A stretch of 64,000 nt of DNA from Macrolepiota albuminosa. Its lineage: Eukaryota; Basidiomycota; Agaricomycetes; Agaricales; Agaricaceae. A model generated the notes under the pieces. That model was not told the DNA's origin. It saw nothing but the letters and a program-made list of their open reading frames with translations, and did no database searches. This document shows, piece by piece, positions 54,502-64,000 of the stretch. Within the stretch, counting starts at the first letter, position 1. The number at the start of each line of letters is the position of its first letter. The stretch is from the NCBI GenBank assembly GCA_027475525.1, contig JAMWFC010000020.1:62001-126000 (forward strand). Direction: 5' to 3'. The position numbers were made by a program, and so were the translations under genes.

Positions 54502-56327
54502 CTCTCCTTACACTGTTCTTGATGACTACGTACACCCACATCTATTACCCTATGGGCTACCAGACCGACTCTTATGGACGTCCGGTCCCCAACCACTACT
54601 CCACACAGACTCCCTGCCCCGTCTACCCACCTCTCCCATACAAACCCCAATGCCTCCACCACCACTGGGCTCCTGACCTGTCCCTCTATAATCTGGGCCC
54701 CCCCACCCAACCTAGCCATGGCCCGACCTGTGGAGGCCCCCTTGTACCAGAGCATCTCTGGGGGTCTACCAAAGATCCCACCCATCCTCAGTAGACCTTG
54801 CCTGATACCCCCCAGCGAGGGTCCCTTTGCCCCCACCCCCTACTATGGTTATCAACGCCCTGTCCCCCAACCCCATGGACCCCCCCAACTACAACTACCC
54901 TCCTCGACACTACCTGGCTGCTGCCCCACCTGCACGGACCCCTCCATTGCCAATGGGACAACAATGCTTCAAGGAGTACAAACACCAATAGGACAAGGTG
55001 CTCTGCTCACTTAGAACCTTGCCAGAGAACTTTGTGTAGCAGACAAGGGCATTATTCATGGAATTTGGACACGATGACTTCAAAGGCACTCCAGAGAACT
55101 GGGCCCACTGCTTGGTCAAATTCAGGGATTGACTCATGTAAAGAGAACTCCCAGAACAGGCCATGATAAAATACAGGCGCAACATGATCCTCCATAAGGA
55201 GCTGCAGCAACTGCTTGACAAAGTCCATGCGTCCCCCTCCCCTCAACCCCTCAACAATCCCATGGACCCTGGTCACTCAATTCACATCCAACAGGAACCT
55301 CTGGAACCTGCCCCGGCAGCCCTCACTGTCCTGACCCTAGAGCAATAACAACAGGAAGAATGGCAGAACGCCTCAGCCATACTGCAGTCTCTCAACCTGA
55401 CAGGAGGGCTATTTGATCAGCCCTCTGCCTGCACAGTAGGTTTGTCAACTTGCCGTAGAGCTAACTCTGTCCCTAGCATCTTCGAGACCTGAGCAAACAA
55501 TGTCCAACCTCTGCCCCCAGCAACCTCTGGGAGACTCCAGGTGGACATCTTTAGTATGGACAACATGCTGTGCTACATCAACAAGCTCACTCGAGAGAAC
55601 AACAAACAATGCCCTGCACCCGCAACAACCCTGGCACCACCACCCACGTCTACCCCAGCCCCTCCCAAGCCCAACTTCCGTCGCAATCCCCTGCCCCACT
55701 TCGATCTGTGGAACCTCCCACAACCCCTGATGCAAGCTTGACCCTCCTGAGTTGAATGCTCCCCATGCAACCTGGCACCTGACCCACCCCAGATCAACCT
55801 AGCACCACCAAACCCTCCCCGACCATCTCCGCCACCCCTAGTTGACTCCTGAAGACAATCCCCTGACCTGCCACCTCTGCCACCCCCTGCATGGAGACCC
55901 AGACCTCCTCCCAATAAGAACAAACCCCCTTGGGACAACAGGCCTCCTGGCCACAGACCCCCAGGTGAGCCACCTACAGGAGGTCCTCCAGAAGGGTGGG
56001 GTTCAGCTATTGGCGCTTTTCCTCTCCAAGGAGGGGGGGGGGGGTAACTACTACTATTACTACTACAATGCAGGACCCCCTCCCTGCAACGCAGCAGGAC
56101 CAGACAATGCCTGCAACACCCTTGCCCACAAAAGATGCCTGGATATTCAGAAGCCCAACGTGTTTATGGGCCAGGATCTCTGAAAATGGTGTACCTTCCT
56201 AACTCAGTGTCTTAATATGTTTCAGGCGAAGCTGCTCACATTTCAGGTTGATAGCTCCAGGATGGCCTTTGCCATCTTGTATCTCCAGGGAATTGCCTTC
56301 GATTACTACACGGCCCTCATTCAGTTT

Positions 56328-56481
56328 AATTCCAACAACCTGGCACTCTCCTGCTGGCAAGCCTTTGTCAATAAATTCTCCAGAAAGTGATCTATGACAC
56401 TGTGAATTCCAACAACCTGGCACTCTCCTGCTGGCAAGCCTTTGTCAATAAATTCTCCAGAAAGTGATCTATGACACTGTG
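56328..56481. repeat. Exact 77-bp tandem duplication ending at a solo LTR
   Basis: Copies 56328-56404 and 56405-56481. The second ends exactly at the base before the solo LTR at 56482, as expected if a contig end at a repeat boundary was joined without removing the overlap. Confidence 0.9.
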
Positions 56482-57160
56482 TGTCACGACCCCTCTCCTC
56501 CGGATCTACCCCAGGACACCCCCGGAACACCATCCAGGACCCTCCTTCCAACCCCACAGGACACACATCAAGGGCCGCCATCAGCCGCCACCAGCCCCAA
56601 TCAACAATCGGATCATGCGACTCGCTTCCAGCCATCATGCATCACGCATCACAGCTCCCTCCATGCCAATTGATTGCGTGCCCCACATGCACAATCCAAG
56701 TATACAGTCCCTGCCCACTACTCAATGACCCCCGGAACCCCCCCGAGACCCGGTCTTGTAGTACTTATAGTGTAGTTCCCCATTGTATTCGCTAGTCTTG
56801 ATATTAACTTGAATTGTTGCATGCCCTTTGCTTGATTGGTACGCACTGACTGGTACGCTTTGACTGGCACACCTGAATAACCGCGTGCTCTAAAGTTTGG
56901 TACGTACTTTGTGACTTGTAATTTGCTAACTCGGTCTCGTCTTAGAACCTCCGGTTCACGACTCGACCCCCACCCAACCCCTAGTTACCCACAGCCCAAA
57001 ACTCCCGGACCAAGTCCCCTCTTCCGGGACTTCTCCTGTCCGCATCTTGAACCCCGGAGTCCTAGCCCCGGAGTTCCAGACACTCGAGTATCCGTGGATC
57101 AAGTCCGCATTGTAAGGGCGTTGCTTTCCTGGAAAGCTCCCAACTTAGCGGAACCTGACA
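56482..57160 (+). mobile_element. Solo LTR of the E5 family inside E5 gag
   Basis: 679 bp, TGTCACGACC to GAACCTGACA, with 5-bp target duplication CTGTG (56477-56481 and 57161-57165). Retains AGTCTTGATATTA at about 56791 and more CpG than the E5 5' LTR, so it is a later insertion of the same family reduced to one LTR. Confidence 0.88.
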
Positions 57161-57237
57161 CTGTGGCTGAGGCCAAGGACAACCTCTTCAACCTCTGGAT
57201 GTGTTCCAAGGAACGCTTCACTACCTTCATCGTGCGT

Positions 57238-58174
57238 TGATGATGCCCAAAGTTTGATCAGTAGCAAATATAACTATAGTGTTACCGTACCAAAAAGCTA
57301 GCGTTGGGCGTGCTATAAGTGATGTGAGGAGTCCCGGGCAGGTCCCAGAGAACGCGCCTATGAAAATAGGGAAGAAGTCAGTAAGGGGGTCGGCAAGTGT
57401 AAAGTGCTAAGGTAAAGCGCCTATGAAGGGAGTGGTAAGTGAACATGGCAACGTAAGTGGCAAGAGCGTGGTAAGCTTAGCAAAGTCTAAGCGTTGATAA
57501 TGCCTGCCGTAGCTGCAAGGCACAAATAGGTTGAAGGCTAGTGATAGTCTGCAACTGCCGACGAGTTCGACGTTGCCAACCGTAAATGAGGTCTTAAGCG
57601 TAAGGGAGACTGAAGAAAGGGGAGTAGGAAACCCTGGTCTATTGTTTTCTGTGTATGTACAAGTCGGTAAGTACTTTATATACTACAAGGAGTTCACCGT
57701 CGCCAGTGACCAACCATTGCCAAAGTGCGGTAAACTAGAAAATTTCATAGGGGTAGCTCCAACGGTTTCAGATCCCTACCATCCATTCAAGAACCTTAGC
57801 GACGCCAGGCAGCAGATCGCGAAGCTAAACTATCAATCCATCACCCTTCTGTCTGTCCACAATGCTTATTGATGTCAGGCGCCAGATCGAGGCGCTAAGC
57901 GGTGTCAGACGCCAAAGTCAAATGTCAAGCTGTCTGTCAGTTTTTGATAGATCATCAGGCTTCTCGCTAAGCACTGTCGTCAGTGACTGATGCCATCTGT
58001 CAGTTGTCATTCTGTTTGCCGTCGGCGCTATCATTGATTGGATCTGCTTCTTGCCATGTGCGGCTGTCAAATATTGCCAAAATTGGTTAGTTAGTGTGCG
58101 CTAAGGTATCCTGAGCCTGTGCCGTGTTGCCATAGCCTGCCGTTGATGCACTGATCCTGTATGGGGTCCTATCA
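57238..58174 (-). mobile_element. Solo LTR, family C (GC-target group), in E5 gag
   Basis: 937 bp, ends TGATGATGCCC and CCTATCA, with perfect 4-bp duplication GCGT (57234-57237 and 58175-58178). Removing it rejoins gag (TTFIVR to FKKEAYK). Related to families A and B by termini and by words such as GGTCCCAGAGAACGCG, close to GGTCCCAGAGAACACAC of family A. Confidence 0.87.
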
Positions 58175-58860
58175 GCGTTTCAAGAAGGAAGCTTACAAGA
58201 CAGGCTGGAACTATAGCACCCTCTGGTATGCCCTCCACTGCAACGCATCAAGGATGTCCTCCAACTCACCCCAAAACAACCCTCCTACAACAGATACAAG
58301 GCCCTTGTTATGCAAATTGACCAGCACTACTGGGAAGACCACAGTGAGTACTTGAACTTCCAGGCCCCCTGGAACCCCCAAGAAGGCCTGCCCTGGCCCT
58401 TTGGAGAACCCCCTAATCCTCCAAACCAAAACTCCGGCCTACCCCCCTTCCCCAGCAGCCACCTCCCAATAAGTCGTGGTTCTTCCAATGCTAACCCTGG
58501 TAGTAGTGCCTGCCCCCAGGCCCAGCTCAATGCCGCTGTGGCCATCAATGACCCTGGCAACAGCCTGCACCCTGAGGAGCTCTTGGAAGACCCAGACAAC
58601 TCCAAACTCCCTGATGAGAGGGATGAAGAGGCCCTCCAGGCTAACCAACTCCAGAAGAAGGGATGGCCTTGGATTGAGGTCCCAAAGGATGTGTAGGATC
58701 AATGGAGAAAGGAGGGTGCCTGTATACTCTGCAGTGAGAAAGACCACTTCATCTCCAAGTGCCCCCAACGACAGACCATGGAACATGCCACCTGGATCTT
58801 CGAAGGAGAAGACACCACCTACGAATACTTGGAAAATGACCTGGCAATTTAGATCCAGAA

Positions 58861-59044
58861 GACACATTAAATCATGGAATCGACCCCGATGTCTTCTCCA
58901 CTCTGGTCTCTTACCTATGCTCAACAACACTTGTACTGGACACCCTCACAGCTTACCTACCCTCCCACTCCTCACACTCCCTCCTCCTGAAAACCTACAT
59001 CACTCCCATGACGACTTTCCTCATAGTTGAAGATCGGCTTTGGT
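58861..59044. other. Junction between E5 gag and integrase
   Basis: No protease or RT motif. A frame (LVSYLCSTTLVLDTLTAYLP) is open but unrecognised. The missing protease, RT and RNase H imply a deletion here. Confidence 0.5.
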
Positions 59045-60279
59045 GATGGAATAGGACTGCCGCTCACAAATTGGTAATCAAACCAGATGGCCAAATCAGG
59101 ATTCTGCGCGCTATGCACGACAACTTGGGACATTGAGGACTCTACACGACGCGGGTGAATTTATTGGAACATTTTTGGTGGCCTCAAATTAGCGCCAATA
59201 TCACATGGTATATTCGCACTTGTCATTTCTGCCAAATCCAGCAGACGCGCCAAGTTCTTATTCCTCCAACAGTAGCAACTCCAGCACCATTGTTCAGAAA
59301 GATATATATCGACACTATGCACATGCCCAAGTCAGGGCGCTACAAGTACATCATCCAAGGAAGGTGTTCCTTGGTACATTGGCCAGAGTTCCATATGCTC
59401 CAGTGGAAAAATACCGACACTATAGCTAAGTGGCTCTTCGAAGATGTTATTTGCAGATGGGGAGCCCTTCATGAGATTGTTACAGACAATGGAGCGCCTA
59501 TAGTCAAGGCACTTACCTACCTCGCAAAGAAATACAATATACAGCATATTTGAGTCTCAGGATACAACAAATGCACTAATGGTATAGTGGAAAGGCCGCA
59601 TTTTGATGTTTGACAGGCGCTATTCAAGGCGGCAAACGGTGACGAAAGTTGCTGGAGTGAAGCGACTTATTTGGTCTTTTGGTCTGAACGGGTTACCATA
59701 TGGAAGAGGATGGGCTGTTCTCCTTACTACGTGGTGACTGGCACCCATCCCCTGCTCCCAGCGGATGTTGTGGAGGTGACGTACTTACAACCCCCACCTA
59801 ACTCAATACTGTCTTCAACCGATCTGATTGCCAGGTGTGCTATAGACCTGCAACGACACATGGAAGATCTCGAGCACTTACATGAGGTGGTATTTCAAGC
59901 TAGATGACAGGCTGCACTACGATTTGAAAGCAAGCACAATGCTACGATCTGGGATTACAACTTTGCAGCTGGCGCCCTGATACTAATGCACAACTCAAAA
60001 ATCGAAGTTACTCATAACAAGAAGATGTGACCTCGATACCTAGGACCCCTCATAGTAGTTTTCCACAATAGGGGAGGTGCCTACATACTCTGCAAGTTGG
60101 ACGGCTCAGTTTTGCATCGACCAGTAGCAGCGTTCCGACTCATTCCCTACTTAGCACGTGAACACATTCCATTACCTTTATTGGTGCTGGATATTGACAC
60201 TGCTAAACTTCGAAAGCTTGAAGAGACTGAGTTGGTAGACGATGACAAGACCACTCTGGATGGAGACAAGGAGCAATAA
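59045..60279 (+). pseudogene. Ty3 integrase (broken)
   Basis: Starts HKLVIKPDGQIRILRAMHDN with the zinc site (H in NLGH, then TCHFCQIQQT). The core has IYIDTMHMP, IVTDNGAPI and GIVERPH, the D, D and E positions. A C-terminal region, KLDGSVLHRPVAAFRLIPY, runs to a stop at 60279. Stops at about 59135, 59552 and 59905 and a few base changes inactivate it. Just downstream, TGTTAGCGCCCCC recalls the TTAGCGC words of family A. Confidence 0.82.
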
Positions 60280-60426
60280 ACTCATACAAAACATGAGGTG
60301 CTAACTGTTAGCGCCCCCCTTGATCAGACTTAGGCAACCCAACAACTATAAAAGAATAAATAAACAAGTGGTACTAATACATGATGAACTAGCGATCCGA
60401 CTATGACGACAACTAATTGAGCTACC

Positions 60427-62040
60427 CTAAAGAAGAAGACCGTCAATGTGAACCTTTGACTTGATCTTTAGATTGCCTGCAGGTGGGAGGAGCGCCTGGA
60501 GGTGGCGCATTAGCAGATGGTATTGGAGGTACAGGAACGCTAGGAGGAGGTGCAGGAGAAACACCTGGGCAAGGAGCACGAGGAGCGCCCAGAGGAGCGG
60601 CAGAGGGGTTGGGGGATGAGTACCACCCGTCCCCATCTGGGCGGGACTCAAATGATGTGAAGAGAAAGGCCGTGCATTCGAATATGGCTCTATGCGTGTC
60701 AAGGTTGATGAGAGGAGGAAGGGGGAGCCAGGAGAGATTCTTAGAAACAGCATGGAGTTAACAACCTCAGATCAGGAAAAGTTAAGAACTAACCAAGCTT
60801 CCTGTTTCGTGGAGTAGGCTGGCCAGACTCGAAGCAGTATCCATAACCAGCTTCTACACAACGCATGAGCATTACTCACGACCCATGCTAAGGGGAGGCA
60901 TACAGTGACCAAGGATGGGTTGACGGCGATCATCCACTCCTCAGATGCATCTAATAGAATTTGGTACCTGTGTACCAGGGTCATGGTGTTGCCATTCTCA
61001 TGCAGAAAGCCACCAGTAGGCATTAAAGCAAGAAACTGCTCCAACCAATCTAGGATAACGGGACAGTAAAGACATTCAGGCTCATCAAGGAGGAGGGGAA
61101 GTTCTGGCATGATGTGATACTGACCAGGTTAACAGTGCTAGGACCCATAAAATACCTCAAGCTACTTGCAGGGTCGCAGATACTTGGGAACTCTTACATG
61201 CACAAAACAATCACAGGGAGGAGGGCGACAACAGCGATGCAATTCATATAACTACAATAAAAGAAATCAAGTATCTAAAATCTGTCAGCCTGGTGGCGCC
61301 ATGGAAAAGAAGGAGCCGACTTACATAAACAACATGGGAGATGGACAAGCATCAAGGACCAGGCAAAAGGAGAGGCCTGGGAGGCCTCCAGCCTTCAGCA
61401 GGACCGCAAAAAAGTTGGCCACCAGTAGATGAGCAGGGCATCTAGCAAGGAGACATGTTAGAAGGAGGAAAACAAGATAAGAAGGCGATGGACCAGATAG
61501 TGGCTCTCCTCCAGCAGCAACTCAAGATGCTCTTTTGTCTCCTTGTTCGCAATTTGCTTTATTTGGCGACTATTAGAAGAGAAGGAGGACGAAAAAGGCA
61601 AAAGCACACCTGAAAAATCCGACTCCAGTTCTTCTCCATATCAAAACAGGTCAATGGCAGGTCGTCGTTCCAAATCTCACAAGCCGCACAAAGTAGCTTG
61701 CAGCGATGACCTAACTCAATGACTCTGTTGGTCAGTCCTGGCACGCTGACAGCCAGGTAGTGGTGGAAGAAGGAGGTAGCACATTCTAGGAAAGTGGGGG
61801 GATCAATCATGACATGAGCATGATCACAGCAAGGAGACCACACAATGCCAGTTGGGCTTTCTATCACGAAGACTGATGAGATTCTGTCGAGGCATGGGCA
61901 ATTTATAGGACTTGGGCAGTGTTTCAACTAGCGACAGCGTGGGAGGGCACTTCTTAAGGGGCTTGGACCCTGACGCAAACATGAACCAATAGGACACGCT
62001 TAACTCATTTTTAGGTTGCACAAAAAGGAAGTTACCTCCG
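60427..62040 (-). pseudogene. Unrecognised decaying minus-strand coding region
   Basis: Open stretches on the minus strand: 61559-61927 (ESPTGIVWSPCCDHAHVMI and VPGLTNRVIELGHRCKLLC), 60772-61110 (ECLYCPVILDWLEQFLALMP), and a proline-rich end at 60427-60753 (SVPVPPIPSANAPPPGAPP). They may be exons of one gene tail-to-tail with the integrase. No domain recognised. CpG is depleted. Confidence 0.35.
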
Positions 62041-62387
62041 AGATCTAGCGCTTATAGCCACCATCACTGAATAACTACAAGCAATCAGTGGCACTCTATT
62101 TCTCATACATTAAACTTCTTGCATGAATTGACTTATTTTTCTACAGACAATACCTATTTCTTCTTAGGCTGGTGCGATATTGGCTATCGGGTCATGCTGG
62201 TAATAGGAGTTTTCTACGCTATGATGATTTACTGAGCGTTTCCCCTTTTTCTTACTTTGTATTTGATTACTTACAAACAGACAATTTTGGAACAAAGAGG
62301 GAAGCATTTATTTTTAGTATGGCTACCACAGAACTACGTATCAAAGATTACAAAGTCCACAAAGTTCAAAGCGCTACAGGCTGGCGA

Positions 62388-63777
62388 CTACACATCAGAT
62401 TTGAAGGGAGCGGAATTGCCTAAAGGAAGCAAATTCCCATCCTGAATGGTGTTACTTGCTTGCCACTCGAGTGCATCAGTGATGTCGTCATGAAGCTCAA
62501 GCAGGAGGAGCTCGTGGCGTGCTAAGGTGGAGACATGAGGTCGCAGGATGGCGAGTTCACTACTGATGACGTCGGTTGCGTCCTCGATATGGCAAAGGTG
62601 TTGGCAGAGATTGGCAGCAGGATGAAGGGGAGTGATGGGATAAGAGAACTCGTCCCCAAGCCAAGAGTAGGCATCACCAGAAACGTGCATAGCAGGAGGA
62701 GGAGTCCAGAAGGGATCAAACTTAGCGGTGGTCAGACAAGAGGTGAACAAACTAATAAATGCAGACTTACTCGAACAGTTACGGGAGCACAAGGAGTCCA
62801 TTCATGGTGTTCATCGCCTGGGGACATAGCCCTAGCAGAGGAAAGGTGGATGCCATAAGAGGGCAAGTACCTCCAGCAGCAACGGTGCTCATCCTGAGCC
62901 ACTAAGGTCCCTTCGGACTCAAGCACAGTGGAGGACTCATGGGTACTGGGGAAGGAAGAGAGGCTGTGAGGAGGAGTAAGAGACAGGGTAATGGGAAGAG
63001 CGACAGAGTAGGTGCTAGCCACAACAGGCTCAGGAGCAGAGGTAGTGCTGGCAACAGACATCACGACATCTTCAGCAGGAGGGATATTCACGACAACAGG
63101 AAGCGAAGGAGTAGGGGACCTGGCAATAAAGAGGTTAGTGCTACTGAAAAAGGAAACATGAGGACTACACACCAATTACCACTGGGGCCACTCTGATAAG
63201 GGTTAGCGGTGATAGGGGGAGTAAGGCAAAGCAGAAGAGTGCATACCGCCAACAGCACATCGGTGTCGACTACAGGCCCAGCCTCATTGTCATCCTCGCC
63301 CTCAGCATCCCTCTTAGTATCCTCTCCTTCATTAGTAGACGACTCAGTAAAAGACAAGATTATGGGAGTAGCAGGTGCTAGCTCCCAGTGCTTACCGGAA
63401 CTCTTGCTAGGAGAGGCAATGACGGGCTTACGCTTCAAAGGAATGGGACAACGGGGAGAGCAGGCAAAGGGGGCCGCCACAGTGGTGCCATCTTGGATAA
63501 TGGGAAGTGGTAGGCTTGCAGCGCTAATCACAGTGGGCTGGTGAGTAGCCGCCAGATTGCGTTGCTGCAGCATGAAGGCCTGGGCATTACGAACTAAGAC
63601 TGCACGCTCATAATTCCTTTGCATGATAGCATCCCTACCGCGTTCACAAGTACAAATCCCATTGAAGGCACAACCCTGTTTCAACGCATTGCAGCGGTAG
63701 CAGGAAAGAGAGGTGGTAGGAAACCACAACCCTTGGGATTGTTCTCAGACCAACATTTATCACACTGAGAAAGAAAT
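62388..63777 (-). CDS. Cys-rich multi-exon gene of unknown function (5' end uncertain)
   Basis: Minus strand. The first segment shows CDKCWSENNPKGC (about 63739-63777) and, one frame over, SCYRCNALKQGCAFNGICTC, a C-x2-C-x6-C pattern as in fungal zinc clusters. Likely introns at 63193-63246 (GTATGC, branch CTAAC, TTATCAG), 63120-63172 and two more further on. The last exon is a helical segment (IEDATDVISSELAILRPHVS, ELLLLELHDDITDALEWQA) and ends at 62388. No ATG is clear at the start, and a frame change between the two Cys clusters needs an unseen intron or a mutation. Possibly a retroelement-linked or lineage-specific protein; family not recognised. Confidence 0.45.
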
Positions 63778-64000
63778 TAGCAACATCATCAACCTATCAG
63801 GGACAAACAAGCACTTATCACGCCAATCTTTGCCCTAAAAGTGTGATGGCGCCACAAATCCAAAATCAAACCTAAAAACTTATGAACAAGTCCACAAATA
63901 CAGTGTTCCGGCACTCCTTTTCCCACAGGTATTCCTTTTCCCAGTCATAGAGAAACATGTGCAATTCTTGACAGATTGCCTTCAAAGTTACAGAACACCT
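63778..64000. other. Right edge of window
   Basis: No gene recognised. It may contain upstream exons of the Cys-rich minus-strand gene. Confidence 0.4.

Larger units (their letters stand above)
54519..58860 (+). pseudogene. E5 Gag (interrupted, many frames)
   Basis: Pieces of one gag in several frames. A proline-rich N-terminus starts at 54519 (MTTYTHIYYPMGYQ). The capsid part at about 56190-56404 (SSRMAFAILYLQGIAFDYYT) resumes at 57161-57237 (VAEAKDNLFNLWMCSKERFT) and 58175-58330 (FKKEAYKTGWNYSTLWYAL, YKALVMQIDQHYWED). A zinc knuckle CILCSEKDHFISKC lies at about 58718-58760 with standard spacing. Two solo LTRs, a 77-bp duplication and several stops break it. Confidence 0.75.
53692..60279 (+). 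mobile_element. E5: fragmented Ty3/gypsy element
   Basis: 5' LTR 53692-54488 (TGTCACGACC to CCTGACA), an immediate self-priming site, gag from about 54519 to 58860, interrupted by a solo LTR of its own family (56482-57160) and a family C solo LTR (57238-58174), then an integrase (59045-60279). Protease, RT and RNase H are missing, and no 3' LTR was found in the window. The integrase could derive from a different Ty3 element joined by deletion. CpG loss is advanced in the 5' LTR (many TG or CA where the internal solo LTR keeps CG). Confidence 0.7.

Noticed and set aside
1..64000. CRISPR arrays, bacterial operons or plasmid features
   Set aside because: None seen. Introns, LTR elements and gene content are fungal.

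Overview
The window looks like a repeat-rich chromosome segment of a mushroom-forming basidiomycete (Agaricomycetes). The evidence is short introns (about 46-62 bp, GT...AG), fungal-type host genes (a GRE2-like reductase, a METTL21/FAM86-type methyltransferase, F-box proteins), many chromodomain-bearing Ty3/gypsy elements, and strong CpG depletion in the older repeats. No bacterial, viral or organelle features were seen.

Layout. 1-3043: CpG-poor decayed repeat DNA. 3044-11247 (minus): defective Ty3 element E1 (TSD AAAGT) carrying two solo LTRs of a GC-targeting LTR group. 13265-19333 (plus): E2, an intact Ty3 chromovirus with LTRs that look identical, a -1 frameshift site between gag and pol and a Tf1-like self-priming site. 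20496-21937: an eight-exon reductase gene. 22844-22901: a complete type III hammerhead ribozyme motif in a structured, gene-free interval. 24183-26127: a coiled-coil protein gene and a lysine methyltransferase-like gene, divergent. 26719-30140: gene X (PD-(D/E)XK-like motifs) plus an F-box gene. These are tandemly duplicated, and the second copy (30391-53262) has been split by E3 (31140-39019) and E4 (39050-49299). E3 contains an LTR that itself contains a hAT-like element. E4 contains a young gag-only LTR element (40255-44922). 51530-53127 is a further insertion. 53692-60279: Ty3 element E5, fragmented by two solo LTRs. 60427-63777 (minus): decaying multi-exon sequence, part of it Cys-rich.

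The few host genes sit at 20.5-30.1 kb and 49.6-51.4 kb; the rest is mostly nested retroelements of different ages. Three Ty3 elements (E1, E2, E5) share one priming geometry: the predicted mRNA 5' end is complementary to the bases just inside the 5' LTR. One LTR group with TGATGA or TGATAG termini and a 4-bp GC-rich target duplication inserts repeatedly into the coding parts of other retroelements. Six direct repeats with a period of exactly 77 bp probably reflect uncollapsed k-mer overlaps in the assembly and not biology.

All calls rest on reading the sequence; no database search was run.
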